The notes: generated by a model not told the origin, from the letters alone. Shown: positions 24,130 through 32,955, numbered from the stretch's first letter. The stretch: 64,000 nucleotides of DNA from UBA6183 sp943372215 (GCA_943372215.1 CALRXU020000009.1:124001-188000); one strand, 5' to 3'. A program made the numbers and translations.

Positions 24130-24486
24130 TTATCCTCTTCTTTCTTTTACACGTGCCTTTTTACCTGTTAGTTCGCGTAGGTAAAACAAACGTGCTCTGC
24201 GCACTTTGCCACGGCTGACCAATTCCACTTTATCAATGTTTGGGCTGTATAAAGGGAAAATACGTTCAACACCCACTCCATTGCTCATTTTACGAACAGT
24301 GAAAGTGCTGCTAATACCAGAGTTACGTTTTTGTAAAACCACTCCTTGGTATTGCTGAATACGTTCTTTTGAACCCTCTTTAATTTTGTAGTACACGTTA
24401 ACGGTGTCACCAGCTATAAATGTAGGGAAAGTTTTATCAGCGGTAAACTCGCTTTCAACTAATTTTATTGCATCAACTGCGTTCAT
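24130..24486 (-). CDS. rplS: 50S ribosomal protein L19
   Basis: A 118-residue protein of the large subunit near the 30S interface. Diagnostic segments are FIAGDTVNVYYKIKEGSKERIQQYQGVVL, RKMSNGVGVERIFPLYSPNIDKVELVSRGKVRRARLFYLREL and a basic tail KKARVKERR. Length is typical. It follows trmD in the classic rpsP-rimM-trmD-rplS order, but a 137-base gap with its own -7 box suggests separate transcription as well. A terminator follows its stop. Confidence 0.98.
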   Translation of the reverse strand: MNAVDAIKLVESEFTADKTFPTFIAGDTVNVYYKIKEGSKERIQQYQGVVLQKRNSGISSTFTVRKMSNGVGVERIFPLYSPNIDKVELVSRGKVRRARLFYLRELTGKKARVKERRG

Positions 24487-24516
24487 TTCGGTATGTATTT
24501 ATCTTTAATCGGACTG

Positions 24517-24524
24517 CGAAAGTA
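24517..24524 (-). promoter_or_regulatory. -7 box upstream of rplS
   Basis: On the minus strand TACTTTCG, as in the small-basic-protein promoter, 30 bases before the rplS ATG. No clear -33 element is visible. Confidence 0.45.
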
Positions 24525-24623
24525 AGGTTTCTATTTAAATATTAAAAATATTTTTTCAGTTTTTGTAGTTACAACTCTTATTGGCAGCACTTATCTTGTT
24601 TTTTAGGTGTTTGCAGCCTGTAT

Positions 24624-25298
24624 TTAACGCAACAAATCGGGGCGTCTTTTGGCTGTTCTTAACAAACTTTGTTCATGTTTCCACTCTTCAATTTTGGCTT
24701 GATGCCCACTTAACAGCACATCAGGCACCTTCCACCCTTTATAATCTGCCGGGCGTGTGTACACAGGCGGGCTGATTAAATCATCCTGAAAAGAGTCACT
24801 TAAAGCAGATTGTTCATCACCAATGGCCCCAGGGATTAACCGTACAATGGCATCAATCATGATTGCCGCTGCCAATTCTCCACCTGTAAGTACGTAATTG
24901 CCTATACTCACTTCTCTGGTAACCAAATGCTCTCGTACACGTTCATCCACACCTTTGTAATGGCCACATAAAAACATCAGGTTTTGCTTGGTTGAAAGCT
25001 GGTTAGCCAAACGTTGATCAAACAACTCACCATCAGGACTCAGGTAAATGATTTCATCATAAGTTTTTTGTTGTTTCAATTGTTGCATGCACAAATCAAT
25101 GGGTTCAACTTGCATTACCATACCTGCACCACCACCAAACGGGTAATCATCAACTGAGCGGTGTTTGCTTTGGCTAAACTCCCTAATATCGTGAATACCA
25201 ATTTGAACCAGTTTTTTATCCATTGCCCGTTTAATGATGGAATGCCCAAACGGGCTTTCAAACATGGCTGGAAAAAGGGTGAGTATATCTAGGTTCAT
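24624..25298 (-). CDS. trmD: tRNA (guanine-37-N1)-methyltransferase
   Basis: Methylates G37 next to the anticodon, preventing +1 frameshifting. The 224 residues carry the SPOUT trefoil-knot motifs: FGGGAGMVMQVEPI near residue 55, LCGHYKGVDERV near 112 and SIGNYVLTGGELAAAIMIDAIVRLIPGAIGD (about 130-161). The C-terminal domain shows the usual LISPPVYTRPADYKGWKVPDVLLSGHQAKIEEW. Length is slightly short but complete. It lies 36 bases after rimM in the rpsP operon. Confidence 0.98.
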   Translation of the reverse strand: MNLDILTLFPAMFESPFGHSIIKRAMDKKLVQIGIHDIREFSQSKHRSVDDYPFGGGAGMVMQVEPIDLCMQQLKQQKTYDEIIYLSPDGELFDQRLANQLSTKQNLMFLCGHYKGVDERVREHLVTREVSIGNYVLTGGELAAAIMIDAIVRLIPGAIGDEQSALSDSFQDDLISPPVYTRPADYKGWKVPDVLLSGHQAKIEEWKHEQSLLRTAKRRPDLLR

Positions 25299-25334
25299 TG
25301 TTTTATTTAATATGGCACCTTAAAGGTGTGCTTG

Positions 25335-25844
25335 TTATAGGCTAAAAAAACCTTCGGGTAAATTCAAATAAATGATTTCTTTGTCTTCATCCACATGGTC
25401 AATAAAGGCCTCTACCAAAGGAATCATTACCTCTTTGTTTTGGTAATTTGTAATAAGCATGGTTTGTTGAGGAAGTTGTTCAGTTCCTGTTACCATGCCA
25501 ATATCGCCCAATTCTATATCCACCAGCATAAATCCGTCTAGGTTAAAATCGGCTTCAATAATTTTATGCCTTCCTTTGGGTTTAGGCATGAGCCATGTTT
25601 TACCTACAAATGGTTGTGCTTTTTCAACGGTATCTATGCCTTTTAATTTCACCAACCACTCTTCTAGTGTGGCATGTTGTGCACGCTCAATATAAAAAGG
25701 AACGGGCTTTCCTTGAATTTCAAGAAAAGCCCATTTGGATAGTTTACTTTTAAGTTGGATAAGCAATTTTAATTCACCTTGTGTGCCATGTGTTTTGGCA
25801 ACTGTTCCTGCTGCAATGAAATCTTTTTTTTGTATTGATTTCAA
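25335..25844 (-). CDS. rimM: ribosome maturation factor RimM
   Basis: Assists 30S head assembly by binding S19 during 16S rRNA processing. From the TTG at 25844 it is 169 residues, the family norm. The N-terminal RimM domain opens KKDFIAAGTVAKTHGTQGELKL, and the C-terminal PRC barrel has GFMLVDIELGDIGMVTG and MIPLVEAFIDHVDEDKEIIYLNLPEGF. An upstream frame (to 25934) reads antisense-like Lys/Leu/Ala sequence out of the rpsP tail and contains no RimM homology, and no ATG exists near the domain start, so TTG is preferred. It begins 13 bases after the rpsP stop. Confidence 0.93.
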   Translation of the reverse strand: MKSIQKKDFIAAGTVAKTHGTQGELKLLIQLKSKLSKWAFLEIQGKPVPFYIERAQHATLEEWLVKLKGIDTVEKAQPFVGKTWLMPKPKGRHKIIEADFNLDGFMLVDIELGDIGMVTGTEQLPQQTMLITNYQNKEVMIPLVEAFIDHVDEDKEIIYLNLPEGFFSL

Positions 25845-25857
25845 TGTGAGGGATGAA

Positions 25858-26415
25858 TTATTCTGCGCTTGGCGTTTCTTCTGCCGCAGCAGCAGGTGCT
25901 TCTTCGGCAGCAGGTTCTTCAGCAACAGCTTCAACCGCTTTAGCGGCAGCTTCAGCAGCAGCCAATTTCTCAGCTAATTTAGCAGCACGAGCTTCTTTTA
26001 CTTTGGTTTCGTGTGCAAGTGCTTCAGCTTTTAACTGTTCTCTTGATTTTGCTGTTTTTTCAACGTGGGCATCAACTTTAGATGCTTTTTCGTTTAACCA
26101 TTGCTCAAATTTGGCATTGGCTTGTTCTTCTGTTAAAGCTCCTTTTGCAACACCACCTAATAAATGGTGTTTGTACAAGGCTCCTTTGTATGAAAGGATA
26201 GCTCTGCAAGTGTCGGTTGGCTGTGCGCCATTGTTTAACCACTTAACTGCCGAGTCTAGGTTTAATTCAATAGTAGCAGGAACGCTAGTTGGGTTGTACA
26301 TTCCTATTTTTTCAATGAATTTACCATCTCTCGGAGCACGTGAATCCGCCACCACAATGTGATAATAAGGGGCATGGGTACGACCATGACGCTGTAATCT
26401 AATTTTTACTGACAT
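25858..26415 (-). CDS. rpsP: 30S ribosomal protein S16 with alanine-rich C-terminal extension
   Basis: Primary assembly protein of the 30S subunit. The S16 core is residues 1-85: MSVKIRLQRHGRTHAPYYHIVVADSR-type start, FIEKIGMYNP, and VKWLNNGAQPTDTCRAILSYKG. A charged helical extension of about 90 residues follows (EKASKVDAHVEKTAKSREQLKAEA) and turns into an Ala/Glu-rich low-complexity end (AAEEAPAAAAEE). The total of 185 residues compares with 80-90 in most bacteria; Bacteroidota commonly carry such tails. The start at 26415 is chosen because the longer frame begins upstream of the promoter. It heads the rpsP-rimM-trmD unit. Confidence 0.97.
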   Translation of the reverse strand: MSVKIRLQRHGRTHAPYYHIVVADSRAPRDGKFIEKIGMYNPTSVPATIELNLDSAVKWLNNGAQPTDTCRAILSYKGALYKHHLLGGVAKGALTEEQANAKFEQWLNEKASKVDAHVEKTAKSREQLKAEALAHETKVKEARAAKLAEKLAAAEAAAKAVEAVAEEPAAEEAPAAAAEETPSAE

Positions 26416-26433
26416 ATGTGTTATGTTTTTTAA

Positions 26434-26458
26434 TCCGCTAAGTCTCCTGTTTAGCGGG
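26434..26458 (-). promoter_or_regulatory. hairpin at the predicted 5' end of the rpsP mRNA
   Basis: CCGCTAA (26435-26441)/TTAGCGG (26451-26457) with a 9-base loop. On the minus strand it lies between the promoter and the start codon, and the predicted RNA start (near 26456) is at its first base. No U tract follows, so it is not a terminator. A 5'-terminal stabilising or autoregulatory structure is inferred. Confidence 0.5.
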
Positions 26459-26461
26459 CTG

Positions 26462-26493
26462 CAAATATGAAGCATATTTTTTAAATAACCAAA
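26462..26493 (-). promoter_or_regulatory. sigma-A promoter of the rpsP-rimM-trmD operon
   Basis: On the minus strand TTTG (26490-26493), 20-base spacer, CATATTTG (26462-26469; one mismatch to TAnnTTTG). The remaining upstream stretch (26494-26748) holds nothing I can name. Confidence 0.6.
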
Positions 26494-26748
26494 CGGAGGC
26501 AGTTATTGGTTTAGGGGGAGATTAGTTAATTGGTTATTGGTTGATTTACTGGATACTTTCATACCAACAACTTCTATTATTAACACTTCAAATATATTCT
26601 TGGGGTTGCACACCTAACCTGCGTCACTTTTTTCTCAGTTAAAAAAGTACCCCAATCATCAAGACTTATGACTTTTTCGCTACAAGTTACGCTTTTGTAT
26701 ACCACGCAATACAAAGTTAAACTCTTGATGTTAAGGCTATTTATTTGC

Positions 26749-27147
26749 TTATTGCTTTTTATATCCTTTGATTTCCTTGTAGCTATAATAAATACCAGCC
26801 CAAGATTCTTTTTTTAGAGAAAAAGTAACCCCATCTATATAAACAGAAAACTTACTCCAACTCCCTGGTGAACTTGAAGACGACACATACGTATTTTGAT
26901 CAGAAAGTTGAACTTTAAAAGCACCTGTATCATATTCATAGGTATTGTCTCCTAAAGAATTAACTACAATCTCCCTTGTAATAACACTTACCTTAATCTC
27001 TGGTGTAAAGCCAATACCTCCTATTACACTTCGCATTGAATCTACACAAATATAAGTTCCCTCAATGGTTGGTTTAGGCTCAACTGAATCATCTTTGCAA
27101 CAACAAAGAAAAAAAGCAACTAATAACGGTGTAACCCATTTCATCAT
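26749..27147 (-). CDS. small lipoprotein of unknown function
   Basis: A 132-residue protein with a lipoprotein signal (hydrophobic 4-14, then three cysteines, CCCKDD, lipidation probably at Cys15-17). The mature part is beta-rich with paired Tyr and Ser runs (TYVSSSSSPGSWSKFSVYIDGVTFSLKKE) and the short IEGTYICVDS opening seen in lipocalin-like small lipoproteins. I do not recognise the family. It is monocistronic between ffh and the rpsP promoter. A second ATG codon lies directly behind the first. Confidence 0.7.
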   Translation of the reverse strand: MMKWVTPLLVAFFLCCCKDDSVEPKPTIEGTYICVDSMRSVIGGIGFTPEIKVSVITREIVVNSLGDNTYEYDTGAFKVQLSDQNTYVSSSSSPGSWSKFSVYIDGVTFSLKKESWAGIYYSYKEIKGYKKQ

Positions 27148-27188
27148 TTATCAAAAATAACAAATAAAATGGGTGTCTTTTGTAAATT

Positions 27189-28523
27189 TTATCGCCCAAA
27201 CGGCATTTTAGGCATAGCTCCTTTAGGCATGCCACCAGGGAATTTGCTAAAGGTTTTCATCATTTTGCGCATTTCTTCAAATTGTTTCAGCAATTGGTTC
27301 ACCTGCTGAATATCTGTACCGCTGCCCATAGCAATGCGTTTTCTGCGCACCCCATTAATAATATCGGGTGTTTTTCTTTCTCCGGGAGTCATGGAGTTGA
27401 TAATGGCTTCAATGCCTTTAAAGGCATCATCGCTAATGTCAATGTCTTTCATGGCCTTGCCTACACCTGGTATCATTCCCATCAAATCCTTAAGGTTACC
27501 CATTTTTTTGATTTGCTGGATTTGGGTGTAAAAGTCTTCAAAGGTAAACTGATCTTTTAATAGTTTTTTCTGAATGCGTTCTGCTTCGTCATCATCAAAC
27601 ACCTGCTGGGCGCGTTCTACCAAACTTACGATATCACCCATGCCCAATATCCTTTGTGCCATCCTATCTGGATGAAACTGATCAAGGGCTTCCATTTTTT
27701 CGCCCATACCCACAAATTTGATGGGTTTTTCTACAATAGTTTTAATGGAAAGTGCCGCTCCACCTCGAGTATCGCCATCTAATTTGGTTAAGATAACGCC
27801 ACTAAAATCGAGCACATCGTTAAAGGCTTTGGCGGTATTCACCGCATCTTGCCCCGTCATGCTATCTACAACAAATAATATCTCTCCAGGGTTAATGGCT
27901 TTTTTGATGTTGCCAATTTCGGCCATCATTTCCTCATCAATACTTAAACGGCCTGCTGTATCCACAATCAGTACACTTGCTCCTTGGGCTTTAGCTGCTG
28001 CTACTGCATTCACTGCAATGCTTACCGGATTGGTATTGCCTTCCTCAAAAAACACAGGCACATCAATTTGCTGGCCCAACACTTTAAGCTGCTCAATAGC
28101 CGCAGGACGATACACATCACAAGCAGCCATCATTACGGTGCGGCCTTTCTTTTTAATGTAATTGGCCAATTTAGCGGAATGGGTTGTTTTACCAGAACCT
28201 TGCAAACCTGCCATTAAAATGATGGCTGGGCTGCCCTGTATGTTGATGTCTTCGGTTTTTCCGCCTAATAATTGGGTAAGTTCGTCATTTACGATTTTGG
28301 TAAGCAATTGACCTGGTGAAACTGTTGTTAATACGTTTTGCCCAAGCGCTTTTTCTCTTACTGTATCTGTGAATTGTTTGGCTATTTTATAGTTAACATC
28401 GGCATCAATTAATGCTTTTCGGATTTCTTTTACCGTTTCAGCTACGTTAATTTCTGTAATTTTACCTTGTCCTTTTAGGGTTTTAAATGCCCTTTCCAGT
28501 TTACTACTTAAACTATCAAACAT
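27189..28523 (-). CDS. ffh: signal recognition particle protein
   Basis: Binds hydrophobic signal sequences of nascent chains together with SRP RNA and delivers ribosomes to FtsY at the membrane. From the ATG at 28523 it has 444 residues: N domain (FDSLSSKLERAFK), GTPase domain with G1 GLQGSGKTT, DVYRPAAIEQL, DTAGRLSIDEEMM and TKLDGDTRGGAALS, then the Met-rich M domain ending in FSKFPGGMPKGAMPKMPFG. The extra 17 residues possible upstream have no counterpart in the family. Upstream, TATATTCG fits a -7 box. The SRP RNA is not in view. Confidence 0.98.
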   Translation of the reverse strand: MFDSLSSKLERAFKTLKGQGKITEINVAETVKEIRKALIDADVNYKIAKQFTDTVREKALGQNVLTTVSPGQLLTKIVNDELTQLLGGKTEDINIQGSPAIILMAGLQGSGKTTHSAKLANYIKKKGRTVMMAACDVYRPAAIEQLKVLGQQIDVPVFFEEGNTNPVSIAVNAVAAAKAQGASVLIVDTAGRLSIDEEMMAEIGNIKKAINPGEILFVVDSMTGQDAVNTAKAFNDVLDFSGVILTKLDGDTRGGAALSIKTIVEKPIKFVGMGEKMEALDQFHPDRMAQRILGMGDIVSLVERAQQVFDDDEAERIQKKLLKDQFTFEDFYTQIQQIKKMGNLKDLMGMIPGVGKAMKDIDISDDAFKGIEAIINSMTPGERKTPDIINGVRRKRIAMGSGTDIQQVNQLLKQFEEMRKMMKTFSKFPGGMPKGAMPKMPFGR

Positions 28524-28588
28524 AAATTTGTGTACTTTTGGAGTGCGAATATAAACATTAAGTCGGATTTGCACATTTGACTTTTAAC

Positions 28589-29014
28589 ATGACAACTGAA
28601 CAACACCTGCAAACATTGGCCTCTTACCCCTTGATTATATTTTATGATGGTGTTTGTGGTTTATGCGATAGCAGCGTGCAGTTTGTGCTTAAACAGGATA
28701 AACAGGCCATTTTTAAATTCTGCGCTTTACAAAGTGAATTGGCTGAACAACTTATTGGTAAAAAGCCCACCAACGATAGTTTTATATTGTTAGACCACGG
28801 GAAATTTTATGATAAAAGTACTGCTGCTTTGCGTGTATTAAAGTATTTGGGCGGATGGTGGAAACTGGGTTATGGTTTTATTATTGTTCCAGTTATTATC
28901 AGAAATGGGGTGTATGACTTTATTGCCAAATATCGTTACCAGTGGTTTGGTAAATTTGATAGTTGTAAAATTCCTAATGCGGAGGTTAGAAGCCGATTTT
29001 TAGACTTTATTTAA
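28589..29014 (+). CDS. DCC family thiol-disulfide oxidoreductase-like protein (DUF393)
   Basis: A 141-residue protein with the DxxCxxC signature of the DCC family: IFYDGVCGLCDSSVQFVL around residues 17-34, followed by FKFCALQSE, KSTAALRVLKYLGGWWKL and the C-terminal DFIAKYRYQWFGK. The family is thought to have thioredoxin-like redox activity; partners are unknown. The ATG at 28589 is preferred over a TTG four codons earlier. It diverges from ffh with only about 65 bases between starts. It converges on the Prc-like protease gene, separated from it by a strong hairpin. Confidence 0.9.
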   Translation: MTTEQHLQTLASYPLIIFYDGVCGLCDSSVQFVLKQDKQAIFKFCALQSELAEQLIGKKPTNDSFILLDHGKFYDKSTAALRVLKYLGGWWKLGYGFIIVPVIIRNGVYDFIAKYRYQWFGKFDSCKIPNAEVRSRFLDFI

Positions 29015-29044
29015 AGTTGCACCAACTGAAGTTGGTGCAACTTT
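29013..29044. terminator. bidirectional hairpin between convergent genes
   Basis: Perfect 15-bp stem AAAGTTGCACCAACT (29013-29027)/AGTTGGTGCAACTTT (29030-29044) with a two-base nominal loop. U tracts are short, so it may act mainly as a 3' end stabiliser for both mRNAs. Confidence 0.75.
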
Positions 29045-29060
29045 AGGCTTAATGAACTTG

Positions 29061-31055
29061 TTATTTCATATCCAGTAACACTTCCAATGTTTCATCCAAA
29101 ATCAAATCAGGATTGGTTACATTGCGTGCTTTTCTTTCGGCTTCGCGCTGCTTTTTTTCAGCTTCTGCCTCATCCAACTGTTTCTTGTATTTTGCTTCGT
29201 TTAAGGTCTGGTACTTCTCTTCATCTAATTTTTTAAATCGTGCAATATCCGCTAACAAATAGCTGTATTCTTTATTGCTTTGCATCCTTGCATTATGATT
29301 GGTAATGAGTAAGGGTAATTTTGCATTGAGCATGTTTACGGGTGTATAGCTAGTGGCTTTAATCAAATCCCAAGGCAAGGCATAAGGACTGGCATCTTCA
29401 CCAAACTCATCTCCATCAAAAACACCAGGAAATTCAACATCTGGAATTACACCTTTATGTTGGGTGGTACTTCCGTTTATGCGGTAAAATTTGGCCATCG
29501 TTAGTTTCACATCTCCCAAGGATTTATTATCAATTTTAATAAACTCATTCAAACCCACCATTTGTTGCACGGTGCCTTTGCCAAAAGTTTTCTCTCCAAT
29601 AACTACTCCTCTTGAATAATCTTGCATAGCAGCTGCAAAAATTTCAGAGGCAGAAGCACTAAACCTGTTTACTAAAACAGCCAATGGGCCTTCGTAAAAA
29701 ATTTCTGCATCATAGTCCGTTTCACTTTTAACACTTCCATTGGCATCTTTTACCTGAACAACTGCACCTGTTTTTATAAAGAGTCCACTTAACTCAACCG
29801 CTTCTTTTAAAGAGCCTCCTCCATTGTTCCTTACGTCAATGATTAAGCCTTCAATTTTTTCTTTTTTAAGCTCACTGATTAGTTTTTTCACATCACGGGT
29901 GGTGCTTTTGTAGTCTTTATCTCCGCGACTCGCGGCAGCAAAGTCAATATAAAATGCAGGAATGCTAATTACTCCGTATTTGTATTTTTTTCCATCGCGG
30001 GTAACTTCTTTTACACTGCTTTTGGCTGATTGGTCTTCTAAAACAATTTTATCACGTTTAATGGCAATGATTTTAGTCGTTTTGGGGTCGGTAGCAGGAA
30101 TAATCTCCAACCTTACTGTGGTTCCTTTTTTACCTCTTATCAGTGCTACTACATCATCCAGCCTCCAATCTATCACGTTAACCAATTCACTGTCGCCTTG
30201 GGCAACGCTTATAATTTTATCTCCTGCAAATATTTTTTTGCTTTTATCAGCAGGCCCACCTTTTACCACCTGAACAATTTTAGTGTGTTCGTTTTCTGTT
30301 TGTAATGTTGCTCCTATACCTTCCAAGCTTAAGCTCATTTGGGTGTTAAAGTCAGCGCTGGCCCTTGGAGAATAATAATTGGTATGAGGATCGGCCAACT
30401 CTGCTAAGGAGTTCATGTAAAGCTGAAATACATCTTCGCTTTTGGTTTTTGATGCCAATTTAATCAAGTTGGTGTAGCGCTTGCGGATTGTTTCGCTATA
30501 TGTTTTAAAATCCTTGCCACTGGCTTTAAGGCTTAAGCACTCATACTTTAGCTTTAGTTTCCACAATTGGTTAAGCTCTTCCAATGTATTTGCATAAGGT
30601 TCATTTTCTCTATCAACCGGAAATGAATCGTTGGCGGCAAAATCAAAGTTATTGGAGTCGTTTAACAGATTTAAGGCAAAATTGGTTCTATCCTCCAATT
30701 GCTGCTGGTACCGATTAAACACGTCAAAGGCTAATGTTAAATCACCACTAAAAATGCTTTCATCAATTTGATAGCGGAATTTTTCAAATGATTCGATGTC
30801 TTTCTTTAAGAAATACACCCTTGAGGGGTCAACATGTTTAATATAGTTATCAAAAGCTTTTGACGAAAACGCATCATTTATCTGAGGCTTTTGGTAATGG
30901 TAAGAAGCAATAAGCTGCATGGATGTTGTAAATACCGTACCATGGTAACTTTCGGCCGATAGAGGCTTTAGCGTAACCTTGGTAGAATCTCCGGCACATG
31001 CTGGATTAAGAAACAATGTGCCTAAAAAGGCCATGCTGAGCAATTTGATTTTCAT
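29061..31055 (-). CDS. carboxy-terminal processing (tail-specific) protease, S41 family
   Basis: A 664-residue periplasmic serine protease of the Prc/Tsp type. Order: signal peptide (1-21), long N-terminal helical part with DPSRVYFLKKDIE and ADPHTNYYSPR, PDZ domain (about 240-320, LEGIGATLQTENEHTKIVQVVKGGPAD), protease core with GLIIDVRNNGGGSL, NRFSASASEIFAAAMQDYSR (catalytic Ser) and GEKTFGKGTVQQ (catalytic Lys), then a DUF3340-like helical tail rich in Glu/Lys. The resemblance to E. coli Prc around the active site is close. It trims C-termini of envelope proteins and regulates murein hydrolases. It starts 16 bases after the deiminase gene, so the two form an operon. Confidence 0.95.
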   Translation of the reverse strand: MKIKLLSMAFLGTLFLNPACAGDSTKVTLKPLSAESYHGTVFTTSMQLIASYHYQKPQINDAFSSKAFDNYIKHVDPSRVYFLKKDIESFEKFRYQIDESIFSGDLTLAFDVFNRYQQQLEDRTNFALNLLNDSNNFDFAANDSFPVDRENEPYANTLEELNQLWKLKLKYECLSLKASGKDFKTYSETIRKRYTNLIKLASKTKSEDVFQLYMNSLAELADPHTNYYSPRASADFNTQMSLSLEGIGATLQTENEHTKIVQVVKGGPADKSKKIFAGDKIISVAQGDSELVNVIDWRLDDVVALIRGKKGTTVRLEIIPATDPKTTKIIAIKRDKIVLEDQSAKSSVKEVTRDGKKYKYGVISIPAFYIDFAAASRGDKDYKSTTRDVKKLISELKKEKIEGLIIDVRNNGGGSLKEAVELSGLFIKTGAVVQVKDANGSVKSETDYDAEIFYEGPLAVLVNRFSASASEIFAAAMQDYSRGVVIGEKTFGKGTVQQMVGLNEFIKIDNKSLGDVKLTMAKFYRINGSTTQHKGVIPDVEFPGVFDGDEFGEDASPYALPWDLIKATSYTPVNMLNAKLPLLITNHNARMQSNKEYSYLLADIARFKKLDEEKYQTLNEAKYKKQLDEAEAEKKQREAERKARNVTNPDLILDETLEVLLDMK

Positions 31056-31070
31056 GAGGCGAAGACTAGT

Positions 31071-32942
31071 TTATTTGTTTACAACAAATTTACGGGTGGC
31101 AATGTGATTGCCATTTAACACATAAGTATAAAAATAGACGCCACTGTTTAACTCGCTCACATTTATGTTTACCTCATTTAGTCCGGTTGTTGTGTTGTTT
31201 TGGACGATTTCTTTTACCGTTTTACCCGTGATGTCAGTAATTTGAATAGAAGATGTCCCCTTCTCTTCTGCGTAAAAAATGATGTTCACCAATTCATTAG
31301 CGGGGTTAGGGTATGCTCCAAACAAGTAGTTTTTAGTTTGAACGAGCAACTCATCTGCGCCTGTTCTTTGTGCAAAATGGACGTTAAAATTACCTTCAGG
31401 GGCAGTAATTGGTTTAGTTGCTGTTTTTCCATTGTTGGTTGTGGCAGTAAGGTAATACTCCACTTCATCAGCGCTGGTTAATCCGTTTATTACCAAATCG
31501 CCCATAAAAAAGTCACCGCTATCTCTTAATGTTAATGCATTGTAGGTAGTTGTTCCTTTAATACGCCACATGCATTTTGCACTTGCAATGCCACTGCGGT
31601 TTGAAATTTTTGCCAGGATATGAAATTTATTGGTAAATACTGGCTGGTAACCATGTATGCCCGGATGCCAAAACACCACAGGATTTTCGGCAGGTATTTG
31701 CATGGTAATGCAATGCAATTCTCCCCCACCAACACTTAGCACTCTTGAGTCAATATCCACCAACTTATAGCCAGGCATTATTTGATTGTAGATTTTTTTT
31801 ACCGAATCTAATTGTGCATTGTTGCCAGAAGTACTGTTTGAATAGGAAGGGAAGATAAATGTTTTATTTACCGTTACCCCATTTACAAACGTGCGGGCAT
31901 CCGCATCCATTTGTTGACAACTAACTCTAGTGTATGTTCCATCATCTGATGTAGGGTGTGGCACGCGATAAACATTGAATGGCCTGTTGTAAATATTGCT
32001 AAACGAAGCAATAATCTGCAAGTTATCTTCAATGCGTTTGCGGTCGGAAGCTGTAATTACACTAGGATATTGAGCAGCCATTATGGTTTGCTCATCTATC
32101 ATTTTTAAATACAAATCAATATGTCCTGTACCGCCATCACACAATAGTCTATCTAACAAAACCTTTTGTTTTGAGGCAAACAAAGCACCAATGGTATCTA
32201 ATGTGGATTGTTTAGTAAAAGGAGGAGAAACAATTTGTGGGTCCATGTTGGTTTCTGTAAAAACTGAACTAAAAAAGACCGTACCAAAACCATCTGTCAT
32301 CAAGTTTCCACCTTCTCCATTTAGCCTGGAAGTATATACTGGTTTATTAGTCTGCTCACCATAAAACTTTGGCCACACATCATCATTGTCTCTGCCATCG
32401 TAGTATTTCAAATCAATAAAACCAAGGCTATCATAAGGACCATAATAAAATCCATGAGGACCAAAATCACGCATCCAAAAAGCATCGCCTAACTTTATCA
32501 TGAATTTGTAGTTTGTTAGGGGCTTGCCTACGCTTTTCATATAGTTTGCTACAACCGTTGTGTCTTGCGGCTCATCAACCCTAATAATAACTGGCACTTC
32601 TTGCTGAATGGCATCTGCCAATTTAGCCCAAAGCCCACCAAAAGCTTCACTTGTATCTATCCAAACCTCAGTATTGTTTCCATCATAAGGCCACGAAATC
32701 ATTACAGCCTGACTTTCTTCAAATTCACCCGGATAGCGCATATTGGGTGGCAAACCACTTGTTTTTTGTAGTTTTTGCTCAAAGGGAGTACTCGCTTTAG
32801 CTCTTTCTTTAGAAAGGGCTATTTCCTCTTGGGTTTTATAAGCTGGTAACTTTTTCTTTAAACCTGATGTGGTTTGTGCATTTAGATTTAGCAGGCAAAC
32901 ACTTGATAGAGCTACTGCTAAGGTGATTTTAATTTTGTTCAT
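31071..32942 (-). CDS. T9SS-exported agmatine/peptidylarginine deiminase family protein
   Basis: The 623 residues comprise a signal peptide (1-22, LNLNAQ), a deiminase domain of the PAD_porph/agmatine deiminase fold (about 65-430) and a type A T9SS sorting domain (about 539-623: AYPNPANELVNI, VSELNSGVYFYTY). Active-site features are FWMRDFGPHGF (guanidine-binding Asp), GTGHIDLY with His274 and Asp276, and GGGELHCITMQ with nucleophile Cys411. An Ig-like segment lies between the catalytic and sorting parts. It should convert a guanidino group to a ureido group outside the cell. Whether the substrate is agmatine or protein arginine (as in the Porphyromonas enzyme) cannot be decided here. Followed in operon by the S41 protease. 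Confidence 0.88.
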   Translation of the reverse strand: MNKIKITLAVALSSVCLLNLNAQTTSGLKKKLPAYKTQEEIALSKERAKASTPFEQKLQKTSGLPPNMRYPGEFEESQAVMISWPYDGNNTEVWIDTSEAFGGLWAKLADAIQQEVPVIIRVDEPQDTTVVANYMKSVGKPLTNYKFMIKLGDAFWMRDFGPHGFYYGPYDSLGFIDLKYYDGRDNDDVWPKFYGEQTNKPVYTSRLNGEGGNLMTDGFGTVFFSSVFTETNMDPQIVSPPFTKQSTLDTIGALFASKQKVLLDRLLCDGGTGHIDLYLKMIDEQTIMAAQYPSVITASDRKRIEDNLQIIASFSNIYNRPFNVYRVPHPTSDDGTYTRVSCQQMDADARTFVNGVTVNKTFIFPSYSNSTSGNNAQLDSVKKIYNQIMPGYKLVDIDSRVLSVGGGELHCITMQIPAENPVVFWHPGIHGYQPVFTNKFHILAKISNRSGIASAKCMWRIKGTTTYNALTLRDSGDFFMGDLVINGLTSADEVEYYLTATTNNGKTATKPITAPEGNFNVHFAQRTGADELLVQTKNYLFGAYPNPANELVNIIFYAEEKGTSSIQITDITGKTVKEIVQNNTTTGLNEVNINVSELNSGVYFYTYVLNGNHIATRKFVVNK

Positions 32943-32947
32943 TATTT

Positions 32948-32955
32948 CAAAACTA
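32948..32955 (-). promoter_or_regulatory. -7 box just before the deiminase gene
   Basis: On the minus strand TAGTTTTG ends five bases before the ATG, so the mRNA would be leaderless or nearly so. No good -33 element. Confidence 0.42.

Noticed and set aside
25845..25934. Extension of rimM upstream of 25844
   Set aside because: The extra residues overlap the alanine-rich tail of rpsP in another frame, have no RimM similarity, and the TTG at 25844 aligns with the family start.
25853..26362. Plus-strand alanine/serine-rich frame over rpsP
   Set aside because: It is the mirror of the low-complexity S16 tail; the S16 ORF on the minus strand is certain.
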